DNA from: Sphingomonas japonica
Lineage (GTDB): Bacteria; Pseudomonadota; Alphaproteobacteria; Sphingomonadales; Sphingomonadaceae
Length of the DNA stretch: 64,000 bases
Assembly (NCBI RefSeq): GCF_006346325.1
Contig: NZ_VDYR01000001.1
Coordinates: forward strand, 310,001-374,000
Reading direction: 5' to 3'
In this document: one piece after another, positions 18,446-27,055 of the stretch
Layout of the letters: each line of letters opens with the position of its first letter
Numbering within the stretch: the first letter of the stretch is position 1
The notes under the pieces: model-generated
What the model was told of the DNA's origin: nothing
Database searches by the model: none
What the model saw: the letters and a program-made list of their open reading frames with translations, nothing else
Translations under genes and position numbers: made by a program

Positions 18446-18512
18446 GCAGCAATATGAGCGCCAGCTGTCGCGGCGATTTGTCAGCCAAGGTTAAACTTGT
18501 CGCAAAATGTCG
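18446..18512 (-). promoter_or_regulatory. GACA direct-repeat region upstream of EF-hand gene
   Basis: Read on the minus strand, this gap holds four copies of GACA in the same orientation, within GCGACATTTTGCGACAAG and then GGCTGACAAATCGCCGCGACA, at intervals of about 10, 19 and 13 bases. OmpR-family regulators bind direct repeats about ten bases apart, and such a regulator is encoded just downstream, so this may be its operator. This is pattern-based and unproven. Confidence 0.25.
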
Positions 18513-18517
18513 CGGTC

Positions 18518-19288
18518 TCACGCGAAGATGGCGACGCCCTGCATCGCATCGGCGACGAGGCCGCCGCGCGCATTCCAGACCGCCATGCGCTGGCTGGAGT
18601 AGCCGTCGGCGGCGCGGTCGGCACGCGCCGAAAGCAGCCACCAGCCATCGGTCGTGGTCGGCGCCGGATCGACCAGATTGATCGTCCAGGTAAGGCTGGA
18701 AAGCGGTGCGAAGCCGCCGATCAGGCGCAGCGCGGCGGGCGGCAGTGCGTCGCCGATCGCGAGCAGCTCGACCATAGCGTCCAGCCCGTCCCGCGCGCGT
18801 AGCCGGGTCCAGCGCAGCCATTCGGCGGGCGAAAGCGGCGACTTGTCGTCGAAGAATTCGAAGTTGTTCGTGAAGAAACCGGGATCGCCGACATAGAGCG
18901 GCGCGTCCGGCGGCGGCGGCTGTCGCGGGGCGGGCGGGGCGGCGTCGTGCGCGATCTTGGAGGCGAGTGGCGCCATGAACACGAAGCTGGCGCGCAGGCC
19001 CAGCCCCGCCTCGCTCGTCACGTCGGCCTGGACGAACGCGGCGTTGCGGCCGCGGCGCAGGCGGGTCGCCGTGACCGTCACGTCACCCGCGAGCGGACCG
19101 ATGAACGCGATCTGCGCCGAGCGCAGCGGCGGCAGGTCGGGCTCGGACTGCTGCGCGGCATGCAGCGCGAGCGCCGCGGACAGCCCGCCATAGGTGGTCC
19201 GCCCCTGCATCCAGTCGCCGGGGATGGCGACGCGCATGCCGGTATCGGTCGCGGTAGCGGCGGCGAGGATTTCCGCGATCGGGGTCAT
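18518..19288 (-). CDS. Acyl-CoA thioesterase (TesB-like double hotdog)
   Basis: A 256-residue thioesterase-family protein. The N-terminal hotdog shows IPGDWMQGRTTYGGLSAALALHAA and RSAQIAFIGPLAGDVTV, and the C-terminal hotdog LTWTINLVDPAPTTTDGWWLLSARADRAADGYSSQRMAVWNARGGLVADAMQGVAIFA, matching the TesB-like/acyl-CoA thioesterase layout. It should hydrolyse acyl-CoA to free acid and CoA. The ATG overlaps the stop of the upstream acyl-CoA ligase gene by four bases, so a CoA-activating and a CoA-releasing enzyme are made from coupled genes. Chain-length preference is not readable. Confidence 0.85.
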   Translation of the reverse strand: MTPIAEILAAATATDTGMRVAIPGDWMQGRTTYGGLSAALALHAAQQSEPDLPPLRSAQIAFIGPLAGDVTVTATRLRRGRNAAFVQADVTSEAGLGLRASFVFMAPLASKIAHDAAPPAPRQPPPPDAPLYVGDPGFFTNNFEFFDDKSPLSPAEWLRWTRLRARDGLDAMVELLAIGDALPPAALRLIGGFAPLSSLTWTINLVDPAPTTTDGWWLLSARADRAADGYSSQRMAVWNARGGLVADAMQGVAIFA

Positions 19289-20808
19289 GCGGCCGGGCGT
19301 TCCGGCCAGCGGTCACGCAATTCGCGTTTCAGCACCTTGCCGATCGCGCTGCGGGGAAGTTCGTCGATCGGCTCGAGCGCGGACAGCCGCTGCGTCTTGC
19401 CGACGCGGGCGTTGAACCATGCGAGGATCTCCGCCGGATCGCTTTGCCCGCGCGCCACATAGAAGCCCACCGGGGTTTCGCCCCATAGCGGCGACGGGAC
19501 GCCGATGACGGTACAGTCGGCGACCTGCGGATGCCCGGCAAGGATCGCTTCGAGATCAGAGGGATAGAGGTTGAAGCCGCCCGAAATGATCAGGTCCTTC
19601 TTGCGGTCGAGCAGGGTCAGGAACCCGTCCTCGTCGAAGCGGCCGATATCGCCGTGGCGGATGTAGCGCCTGCCGTCGGCGTCGAACCATTCGGCCTGTG
19701 CCGTGGCATCGCTGCGGCCGTGATAGCCGGTCATCATCGCCGGCGATCGGCCGACGACCTCGCCGGTGTCGCCTTGTGCGACCTCGCGGCCGTCATCGTC
19801 GATCAGGCGGATGTCATGCCCCTCGATCGGCTGGCCGACGCTGTGCAGCTTGTCGGGATGGGCATTGGCGACGAGCATGGTCGTGCCGCCGCCTTCGGTC
19901 ATGCCGTAATATTCGACCAGCAGTCCCGGACAGCGCGCGACGATGTCGGCCTTGAGTGACGCGGCGAACGGAGCGCTGGTGCAGGTCTTGAGACGGAAGC
20001 TGGTGAGGTCGAAAGCATTGAAATCGGGAAGCGCCATGATGCGCTGATATTGCACCGGAACCAGCATCGCGTGGGTGGCGCGGTAGCGCTCGGCAAGCGT
20101 GCAGAACGCACGCGCATCGAACCTTGGCATCAACACGGCGGTGCCGCCCCACGCGATCGTCGGCAGGAAGCTGACCAGTGTGGTGTTCGAATAGAGCGGG
20201 GTGGCGATCATCGTCACGGCGTCGCCGAAACCGGCGGCGGCGTTGCGCGCGATATGCGCCCAGCGCATCGCGTGCGGCTGGACGATGCCTTTCGGCGTGC
20301 CGGTGGTGCCCGACGAATAGATGATGTTGAACGGGTCGGCGGGTCCGATCGGGATCGGGGTGAGTGCCGTGCCGCCATGCCCCATCCAGGCCGGATCGCC
20401 GAGGCGGACGATCCTTGCCGCCGCGCCGGTCAGCGCCGCGCTGCCCGCTTCGTCGGCAAACGCGATCGGCGCGCCGCAATCCGCGATCATCGCCGCAAGC
20501 TGATCGGGTGTGGCCGATGCCGCCAGCGGCGTCGGCACCGCCCCGGCGCGCAGGATGGCAAGGAATGCGGCGGCGCTCGCCACCGAATTGGCGGCGAGGA
20601 TCGCCACCGGCTGATGCGGTCGCACTCCGGCCTGCTGAAGGGCCGCGGCGGCACGCGTCATTTCTGCATCGAGGCTGGCATAGGACAGCGATTGCTCGCC
20701 ATCGACGAGCGCCAGCTTGTCGCCGCGCTCGCGAGCGTGCGCGGCGATCAGGTCGGGCAAGGTGGCGAAATCGCCGGCGAGCATCGCCGCGCTGTCGGGC
20801 ATCGGCAT
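19285..20808 (-). CDS. Class I adenylate-forming acyl-CoA ligase
   Basis: A 507-residue ANL-superfamily enzyme that activates a carboxylic acid through an acyl-AMP. The P-loop YSSGTTGTPKG lies near residue 164, the YYGMTEGGG A5 motif near 299, the GDIGRFDEDGFLTLLDRKKDLIISGG hinge near 393 and the catalytic C-terminal Lys in PRSAIGKVLKREL. Class I acyl-CoA synthetases of this type accept fatty, aromatic or alicyclic acids. It is followed by a coupled thioesterase and faces two acyl-CoA dehydrogenases encoded about 0.9 kb away in the other direction, so it probably opens a beta-oxidation-like route. Confidence 0.9.
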   Translation of the reverse strand: MPMPDSAAMLAGDFATLPDLIAAHARERGDKLALVDGEQSLSYASLDAEMTRAAAALQQAGVRPHQPVAILAANSVASAAAFLAILRAGAVPTPLAASATPDQLAAMIADCGAPIAFADEAGSAALTGAAARIVRLGDPAWMGHGGTALTPIPIGPADPFNIIYSSGTTGTPKGIVQPHAMRWAHIARNAAAGFGDAVTMIATPLYSNTTLVSFLPTIAWGGTAVLMPRFDARAFCTLAERYRATHAMLVPVQYQRIMALPDFNAFDLTSFRLKTCTSAPFAASLKADIVARCPGLLVEYYGMTEGGGTTMLVANAHPDKLHSVGQPIEGHDIRLIDDDGREVAQGDTGEVVGRSPAMMTGYHGRSDATAQAEWFDADGRRYIRHGDIGRFDEDGFLTLLDRKKDLIISGGFNLYPSDLEAILAGHPQVADCTVIGVPSPLWGETPVGFYVARGQSDPAEILAWFNARVGKTQRLSALEPIDELPRSAIGKVLKRELRDRWPERPAA

Positions 20809-20876
20809 TTTCGCTGGCTACCCGCAAAATACGGGCAGCACCATACGCGATGTTCGAATTCGTCGGACGGGAGCGG

Positions 20877-21569
20877 CTAGCGCTTGCTAGACTGGCCAAA
20901 TAGGATCGCCTTTTCTTCTTCGCTCAGCGGCTTGGCCTCGCCGCGGATCTCGTCGCCCTTGCGATAAGCCTCGACCACCGCGGGACGGTCCTTGATCGCA
21001 TCGAACCAGCGCTTCAAGTTCGGGAAATCGGCGATATCCTGGTGATGGCTCTCATAAGGAACGATCCACGGATAGATCGCCATGTCGGCGATCGAATAGT
21101 CGCCGGCGACGAAATCGCGGCCGTCGAGACGGCGGTCGAGTACGCCGTAGAGGCGGTTCACTTCATTGTCGTACCGGGCGATCGCATACGGCACCTTTTC
21201 CGGCGCGTAGATGTTGAAATGCCCGTTCTGCCCGGCCATCGGACCGAGCCCCCCCATTTGCCACATCAGCCACTGCGTCACCTCGGCCTTGCCGCGCGGA
21301 TCGCCCGGCAGGAAGCGTCCGGTCTTTTCGGCAAGGTAGAGCAGGATCGCGCCCGATTCGAAGACGCTGATCGGATCGCCGCCATCGGCCGGGTCGTGAT
21401 CGACGATCGCGGGCATGCGATTGTTCGGCGCGATCTTGAGGAAATCGGGCGCGAACTGGTCGCCCTTGCCGATGTTGACCGGGTGGATGGTGTAGTCGAG
21501 CCCGGATTCCTCGAGAAACAGCGTAATCTTGTGGCCATTGGGCGTGGGCCAGTAATGCAGGTCGATCAT
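20877..21569 (-). CDS. yfcG: Glutathione S-transferase, YfcG/Nu class
   Basis: A 230-residue GST. The N-terminal thioredoxin-like domain reads IDLHYWPTPNGHKITLFLEESGLDY, closely like E. coli YfcG, including the TPNGHK loop and the glutathione-binding PNNRMPAIVDHDPADGG and FESGAILLYLAEKTGRF segments. YfcG-type proteins are disulfide-bond reductases that use glutathione. Alpha-helical domain: WQMGGLGPMAGQNGHF and SIADMAIYPW. The start at 21569 has GGGAG 10 bases upstream. It is transcribed away from the acyl-CoA dehydrogenase genes and precedes the acyl-CoA ligase by 68 bases. Confidence 0.88.
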   Translation of the reverse strand: MIDLHYWPTPNGHKITLFLEESGLDYTIHPVNIGKGDQFAPDFLKIAPNNRMPAIVDHDPADGGDPISVFESGAILLYLAEKTGRFLPGDPRGKAEVTQWLMWQMGGLGPMAGQNGHFNIYAPEKVPYAIARYDNEVNRLYGVLDRRLDGRDFVAGDYSIADMAIYPWIVPYESHHQDIADFPNLKRWFDAIKDRPAVVEAYRKGDEIRGEAKPLSEEEKAILFGQSSKR

Positions 21570-21700
21570 GTCGGAGCCGCTCCCTTGTCTTGGTCGTGGC
21601 AGAACATGGGTTGCGCGGTCGGTGCCCGCAACCGCGCGAACGTGGCTTGACGCAGCGGCCTCCGTACCGCAGTTTCGAAACAAAGAGCTGGAGAGTGATG

Positions 21701-22915
21701 ATGGCGACCGTGGTCGAACCCGAGATCGACGCGCTGGAGAGGTTCCGTGCCGAAGCGCGCGCGTGGCTTGCCGAGCATTTCCCCACGGCGCTCAAGGGTA
21801 AGGATAATGCGCTGTCGGCGCTGGAGGGGCCGACCGAGCAGTCGCCCGACGAAGCGGCGTGGCAGCGCGCGATGGGCGAGAAGGGCTGGGGCGTGCCGAC
21901 CTGGCCCCGCGAATATGGCGGTGGCGGGCTGAGCCGGGCGGAGGCGCGTGTGCTGCAGGAGGAGATGCAGCGGATCGGCGCGTGGAATCCGATCGGCGGG
22001 ATGGGCGTGATGATGTTCGGGCCGACACTACTCGAATATGGCAGCGAGGAGCAGAAGCGCGAGCACATCCCGGCGATCGCCAAGGGCGAAGTGCGCTGGT
22101 GCCAGGGCTATTCCGAGCCGAATGCCGGCTCCGACCTCGCCAACCTCCAGGCGTTCGCGGCCGACGCAGGGGACCATTATATCGTCAACGGGCAGAAGAC
22201 CTGGACGTCGGGCGGGCAGTGGGCCGACAAATGCTTCTGCCTCGTCCGCACCGACAAGACCAAGAAGCACGAGGGGATCAGCTTCGTCCTGATCGACATG
22301 CATGCGCCGGGAGTCGAGGTGCGACCGATCAAGCTGATCTCGGGCAGTTCGCCGTTTTGCGAGACGTTCTTCACCGACGTGAAGGTGCCCAAGGCGGACC
22401 GTGTCGGCGCGGAAGGGCAGGGGTGGACGATCGGCAAGCGGCTGCTCGAGCATGAACGCTCCAACCTGTCGGGCGCGGGCGGCGGCGCGAGCCGGTTGTT
22501 CGCGGGCAAGCCGCTGGGCCAGATGGCCAAGGAATATCGCGGCACCGATGATCGCGGGCGGATCGCTGACAGCGACCTGCGCATGCGGATCGTGCGGCAC
22601 GAGATGGACCTGCGCGCATTCGCGCTGACGCTGCGGCGTTCGGCGCTCGAGGCGAAGTCGAACCAGGGGCCGTCTGCAGCGGCGTCGATCATGAAGAATG
22701 TCGGCGCGCGCATCACCCAGACCCGCGCCGAACTGGCGGTCGAGACGATGGGGATGCAAGGGCTCGGCTGGGAAGGCGAAGGGTTCAGCGAAGCCGAGAT
22801 CGACCAGACCCGGACCTGGCTGTGGGGCAAGGCCGTGTCGATCTATGGCGGGTCGAGCGAGATCCAGAACAACGTCATCGCCAAGCGCATCCTCGGGATG
22901 CTCGATCACCAGTGA
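21701..22915 (+). CDS. Acyl-CoA dehydrogenase (subunit 1 of a pair)
   Basis: A 404-residue flavin acyl-CoA dehydrogenase. FAD and substrate loops visible are CQGYSEPNAGSDLANL and the YIVNGQKTWTSGGQWAD signature. The C-terminal helix region reads SIYGGSSEIQNNVIAKRILGML. Where medium-chain enzymes carry the catalytic Glu in YEGT, this protein has YGGS, so the base must be elsewhere or on the partner. It is followed after 27 bases by a shorter acyl-CoA dehydrogenase gene. Adjacent unequal genes of this sort often encode heteromeric enzymes acting on bulky CoA esters such as sterol side chains. Two ATGs adjoin (21698, 21701); the second is better spaced from GGAG. Confidence 0.9.
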   Translation: MATVVEPEIDALERFRAEARAWLAEHFPTALKGKDNALSALEGPTEQSPDEAAWQRAMGEKGWGVPTWPREYGGGGLSRAEARVLQEEMQRIGAWNPIGGMGVMMFGPTLLEYGSEEQKREHIPAIAKGEVRWCQGYSEPNAGSDLANLQAFAADAGDHYIVNGQKTWTSGGQWADKCFCLVRTDKTKKHEGISFVLIDMHAPGVEVRPIKLISGSSPFCETFFTDVKVPKADRVGAEGQGWTIGKRLLEHERSNLSGAGGGASRLFAGKPLGQMAKEYRGTDDRGRIADSDLRMRIVRHEMDLRAFALTLRRSALEAKSNQGPSAAASIMKNVGARITQTRAELAVETMGMQGLGWEGEGFSEAEIDQTRTWLWGKAVSIYGGSSEIQNNVIAKRILGMLDHQ

Positions 22916-22942
22916 ACGCGGCGGCGGTTTAGGGGCAGGCAG

Positions 22943-24016
22943 ATGGCGATACTGAACGAAGACCAGGTAATGCTGCGCGACATGGCGCGAGAATGGGCCG
23001 ATAACGAGGCGCCGGTGACGGCGTTTCGCACGTTGCGCAACGCCGGGTCGCCTGCCGGCTATGACGCAGCGCAGTGGCAGGCGCAGGCCGAGATGGGCTG
23101 GGCGGGGATCGTAGTGCCCGAGGCCCATGGCGGCGCGGGCATGGGCTATCTCTCGCTCGGGCTGGTGCTGGAGGCGTTGGGTCGCAATCTCGGCGCGTCG
23201 CCTCTCGCGGCGACCGCGGCGGCGACCAGCGCGCTGGTACTGGGCGGATCGGATGCGCAGCAGGCCGAATGGCTGCCGCGCATCGCCAGCGGTGAGATCG
23301 TCGCGACGCTGGCGATCGACGAGGGCCCGATATTCGCGCCCGAAGCGATTGCGACGAGGGCGGCGGACGGCAAGCTGAGCGGGACCAAGCGGTTCGTTGC
23401 CGAAGGGGATACGGCGCAGCTGTTCATCGTAGCGGCCGCCGACGGGCTGTACCTCGTCCGCGGCGACGAGGGCGTCGCCCGAATGCACCGCGCGATGGTC
23501 GATCATCGCAGCCATGCCGATATCGTGTTCGAGGCAGCGCCCGCCGACAGGCTGGCAGGCGGCGGCGACGGCCTGCTGGCACAGGTGGCCGATCGCGCGG
23601 CGGCGGCGACCGCGGCGGAGATGCTGGGGCTTGCCGAGGCGGCGTTCGAGATGACCAACGATTACCTCAAGACGCGCGTCCAGTTTGGGCAGAAACTGTC
23701 GAGCTTCCAGGCACTGCAGCACCGCATGGCGGCATGGTTCACCGAATTGCAGCTGATGCGATCGGCGGTCGAAGGCGCGCTCGAGGCGATCGACGCGGGG
23801 CGGTCGGACATTGACCAGGCGGTCAGCCTCGCCAAGGCGATCGCGTCCGACACGCTGCACCTGTCGAGCCGCGAGATCGTCCAGTTGCATGGCGGCATCG
23901 GCATGACCGACGACCATGATGCCGGCTTCTATCTGAAGCGCGCACGGGTGCTGGAGACGATGTGGGGCAATGCCGCCTATCACCGTGAGCGCTTCGCGCG
24001 GCTCAATGGCTATTGA
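22943..24016 (+). CDS. Acyl-CoA dehydrogenase (subunit 2 of a pair)
   Basis: A 357-residue acyl-CoA dehydrogenase-family protein, shorter than the usual 380-400 residues. It has the N-terminal helical domain (LRDMAREWADNEAP; VVPEAHGGAGMGYLSLGLVLEALGRNLGASP), a shortened and divergent middle beta domain lacking the usual T-E-P-x-x-G-S-D loop, and a good C-terminal domain (YLKTRVQFGQKLSSFQALQHRMA; REIVQLHGGIGMTDDHDAGFYLKRA). A divergent flavin loop in one partner is typical of heteromeric acyl-CoA dehydrogenases where only one subunit binds FAD well. It should function with the product of the preceding gene. Confidence 0.88.
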   Translation: MAILNEDQVMLRDMAREWADNEAPVTAFRTLRNAGSPAGYDAAQWQAQAEMGWAGIVVPEAHGGAGMGYLSLGLVLEALGRNLGASPLAATAAATSALVLGGSDAQQAEWLPRIASGEIVATLAIDEGPIFAPEAIATRAADGKLSGTKRFVAEGDTAQLFIVAAADGLYLVRGDEGVARMHRAMVDHRSHADIVFEAAPADRLAGGGDGLLAQVADRAAAATAAEMLGLAEAAFEMTNDYLKTRVQFGQKLSSFQALQHRMAAWFTELQLMRSAVEGALEAIDAGRSDIDQAVSLAKAIASDTLHLSSREIVQLHGGIGMTDDHDAGFYLKRARVLETMWGNAAYHRERFARLNGY

Positions 24017-24187
24017 CGGCAGGATTCGTCGGTAAAGTATGCTGCGGCGCAACTATGACAAATTGGCAACACCGCCGGTCAACTGGCGGAGACGACGACG
24101 AAGTCGCTTGACGCCGCTGCGGTAAGTGCTTCAATTCGAGGATACGGTATGTGCGCGCAATGACCGCATGACCGAGGTGGGGAGAGG

Positions 24188-26989
24188 ATGATGGTCAAGC
24201 TGCAGCTTTTGACGGCGTGTGCGGTGCCCGCGATGATGCTGGCCTTGGCGTTGCCCGCGCATGCGCAGGATATCGCGGCCGGAACGGTATCGGACGAACC
24301 GGTGGCGGAGGTGCCGCAGGAGGAGATCGGCGCCGACATCGTCGTCACCGCTCAGGGCCGCTCGCAGTTGCTCGCCGACGTGCCGATCGCGGTGTCGGCG
24401 GTGAATTCGGAGAGTCTGGCGCTATCGGGCGCCAACGACATTCGCCAACTCAACCAGCTCGCACCGTCGCTGCTGGTGTCGTCGACCGGGTCGGAGGCAA
24501 ACGGCTCCGCGCGCATCCGCGGCATCGGCACCGTCGGCGACAATCCCGGGCTGGAAAGCTCGGTGGTGACCTTCATCGACGGCGTCTATCGCTCGCGCTC
24601 CGGCATCGGCCTCAACGAGCTTGGCGAGATCGACCGCATCGAAGTGCTGCGCGGGCCGCAGGGGACGCTGGGCGGGCGCAACTCGTCGGCGGGCCTGATC
24701 AGCATCGTCAGCAAGCAGCCGGAGTTCACGCTCGGCGGCAATGTCGAGGCGACCTATGGCAACTATGATTTCTGGCGGTTCGCCGCGGGGCTGACCGGAC
24801 CGATCATCTCCGACGTGCTCGCGGCGCGGATCGACGGCGTGTATGTGAAGCGCGACGGTTTCTACAACGACGAAGCCAACGACACCAGGATCAACGATCG
24901 CGACCGTTATTTCGTGCGCGGCCAATTGCTGTTCCAGCCGAGCGCGGACATCAACGTCCGGCTGATCGGCGATTACAGCAAGCGCGACGAGAATTGCTGC
25001 GCCGCTACCTATGTCGATTCCTCGGTCAACCCGTTCATCGGCAACCTCAACGAGTCCGGTGCGCCGTTCGCGACCAATCTGGGCAACGGCAACAACATGG
25101 TCGATGTCCTCACCGCGCTGGGGCAGGACCCGGCGGCGTTCAACCAGGGCTATAGCCGCGACGTGTCGGTGACACCCGGCCGCAGCTACGCCAGCGGTTC
25201 GGAGGATTGGGGGGTTTCCGGACAGATCGACTGGACGCTCGGCGATGTGACGCTGACGTCGATCACCGCCTATCGCAATTATTACAACACCCAGGCGTCG
25301 GACACCGACTACAGCACCGTCGATATCCTCTATAATGGCGGCGGCGACAGCAATTCGCGACTGTTCAAGACGTTCACCCAGGAACTGCGCCTGCAGGGCA
25401 GCCTGTTTGACGATCGGCTCGACTGGCTGATCGGCGGGTTCTACCTCGACGAGAAAATTCGCGTGAACAGCGATCTGCGCTTCGGCAACGATTACGGCCG
25501 CTTCGCTACCTGCCGCATCGTATCGGGCGGCGGGCTTTCGGGACTGTACGATCCGACCAGCCCGGGCTGCGTGTTTCCCGGCGTCGGCCCGGCGACGCTG
25601 GCGGCGGCGGGGAGCCCCGACATCGCCGCGGGCTTTGCGACGCTCGACACGCTCAACGACCGGGGGTCGATCGTCGACACCTATCGCCAGAACACGCGCA
25701 GCTTCGCCGCTTTCACGCACAACATCATCCATATCACCGACAGCGTCGATCTGACGCTGGGGCTGCGCTACACCGATGAGCGCAAGCGCTTCTCGGCCAA
25801 CTTCACCAACGACAATACCGTCTGCACGACGCTGCAATCGACCGTATCGGACGAGGCGTTCAGCCCGACATCGACCGCGACGCAGCGCGCTCTCGCGCAG
25901 GCGCTGCTCGGGCTGGGCTGTCAGGGCAATGCGACCGCCGAACTGAACGGCGTCAGCATCAACGACGAGCGCAACGAGAGCGAGTTCACCGGCACCGGCA
26001 TCCTGTCGTGGAAGGCGACCGAGGATCTGCTGCTCTACGGCAGCTATTCACGCGGCTACAAGGCGGGCGGGTTCAATCTCGATCGCTCGGCGCTCAAGCT
26101 CCCGGTGTTCTCGTTCGCATCGCAGGGCGGGGCGCAGGCGCTGGTCAGCAACCTTCAGTTCGACCCCGAGACCGTCAATGCGTTCGAGATCGGTGCGAAA
26201 TATGCCACCGGGCCGTTCACCGTGTCGGTCGCAGCGTTCCGGCAGGAGTTCGAGAACTTCCAGCTCAACACCTTCGACGGGACGGTATTCATCGTCCAGA
26301 ACGTCAATGGCTGTACCGACGACCTGAACGGTGGCGACCGCGACCAGAGCAAATTCCCGGGTGCGCCGAACTACGACGCCGCGGCGGCAACCACGGGGGC
26401 GTGCGACACCGACAATCTCGGCTATGGCGTGCTGTCGCAGGGCGTCGAACTCGAGGCGCAGTTGGTCCCGATCCGCGACCTGCGCATCGCGATGGGGCTG
26501 ACCTATGCCGACACCAAGTTCCGCGACAATCTGGTCGGCAATGCCAGCGGCGCGCCGCTCAACCAGGCGCTTCGCAAGCTGCCCGGCGACAACCTGTCGA
26601 ACGCGCCCGAGATCGTGGTGACGTCCTCGGTCGGCTGGACGCCCGACCTCGGCAATTCGGGACTGTCGGGACTGTTCTATGTCGATGGCCGCCTGGCCGA
26701 CGATTACAACACCGGGTCCGACCTGTTCCCGCAAAAGGAGCAGGACAGCTTCTTCATCCTCAACGCGCGTGTCGGCATTCGGGGGCCAAGCGAAGCCTGG
26801 TCGCTCGAATTCTGGGGACAGAACGTCCTCAACAAGGATTATGCGCAGGTCGCGTTCAACTCGCCGTTCCAGGAAGGCGGCAACACCGCGGCGTTCCAGG
26901 ACCCGCAATATCCGGGGGGACGCCAGCTCTTCTCGCAATTCCTCGCGGAGCCGCGGACCTATGGCGTGACGCTGCGCGGTAAATTCTGA
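24188..26989 (+). CDS. TonB-dependent receptor (outer membrane)
   Basis: A 933-residue outer-membrane receptor. A Sec signal (VKLQLLTACAVPAMMLALALPAHAQ) is followed by a TonB-box-like DIVVTAQGRSQ. The plug domain follows (IRQLNQLAPSLLV; RIRGIGTVGDNPGLESSVVTFIDGVYRSRSG; IEVLRGPQGTLGGRNSSAG), then a 22-strand barrel ending in RTYGVTLRGKF. It imports a ligand using proton-motive force through TonB. The ligand is unknown; its position between acyl-CoA dehydrogenases and an MFS permease suggests a hydrophobic acid rather than a siderophore. It is a clear paralogue of the receptor at 50.4-53.0 kb and shares an unusual adjacent Cys pair (C270-C271). ATG at 24188 or 24191. Confidence 0.92.
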   Translation: MMVKLQLLTACAVPAMMLALALPAHAQDIAAGTVSDEPVAEVPQEEIGADIVVTAQGRSQLLADVPIAVSAVNSESLALSGANDIRQLNQLAPSLLVSSTGSEANGSARIRGIGTVGDNPGLESSVVTFIDGVYRSRSGIGLNELGEIDRIEVLRGPQGTLGGRNSSAGLISIVSKQPEFTLGGNVEATYGNYDFWRFAAGLTGPIISDVLAARIDGVYVKRDGFYNDEANDTRINDRDRYFVRGQLLFQPSADINVRLIGDYSKRDENCCAATYVDSSVNPFIGNLNESGAPFATNLGNGNNMVDVLTALGQDPAAFNQGYSRDVSVTPGRSYASGSEDWGVSGQIDWTLGDVTLTSITAYRNYYNTQASDTDYSTVDILYNGGGDSNSRLFKTFTQELRLQGSLFDDRLDWLIGGFYLDEKIRVNSDLRFGNDYGRFATCRIVSGGGLSGLYDPTSPGCVFPGVGPATLAAAGSPDIAAGFATLDTLNDRGSIVDTYRQNTRSFAAFTHNIIHITDSVDLTLGLRYTDERKRFSANFTNDNTVCTTLQSTVSDEAFSPTSTATQRALAQALLGLGCQGNATAELNGVSINDERNESEFTGTGILSWKATEDLLLYGSYSRGYKAGGFNLDRSALKLPVFSFASQGGAQALVSNLQFDPETVNAFEIGAKYATGPFTVSVAAFRQEFENFQLNTFDGTVFIVQNVNGCTDDLNGGDRDQSKFPGAPNYDAAAATTGACDTDNLGYGVLSQGVELEAQLVPIRDLRIAMGLTYADTKFRDNLVGNASGAPLNQALRKLPGDNLSNAPEIVVTSSVGWTPDLGNSGLSGLFYVDGRLADDYNTGSDLFPQKEQDSFFILNARVGIRGPSEAWSLEFWGQNVLNKDYAQVAFNSPFQEGGNTAAFQDPQYPGGRQLFSQFLAEPRTYGVTLRGKF

Positions 26990-26998
26990 TCGCGCCGT

Positions 26999-27034
26999 CC
27001 GGTGCGGCGGGCGGCGTAAGGCCGGCCGCACCGG
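26999..27034 (+). terminator. Hairpin after TonB receptor gene
   Basis: A perfect 10-base inverted repeat, CCGGTGCGGC (26999-27008) with GCCGCACCGG (27025-27034), starts 10 bases after the receptor stop. Only TTCCTC follows, so it is at best a weak intrinsic terminator or an mRNA 3'-end stabiliser ahead of the MFS gene. Confidence 0.45.
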
Positions 27035-27055
27035 TTCCTCACGCCATGGAGCATA

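Noticed and set aside
22028..24052. 674-codon minus-strand frame opposite the acyl-CoA dehydrogenases
   Set aside because: Arises from GC-rich third positions of the real plus-strand genes; no motif or ribosome-binding site.
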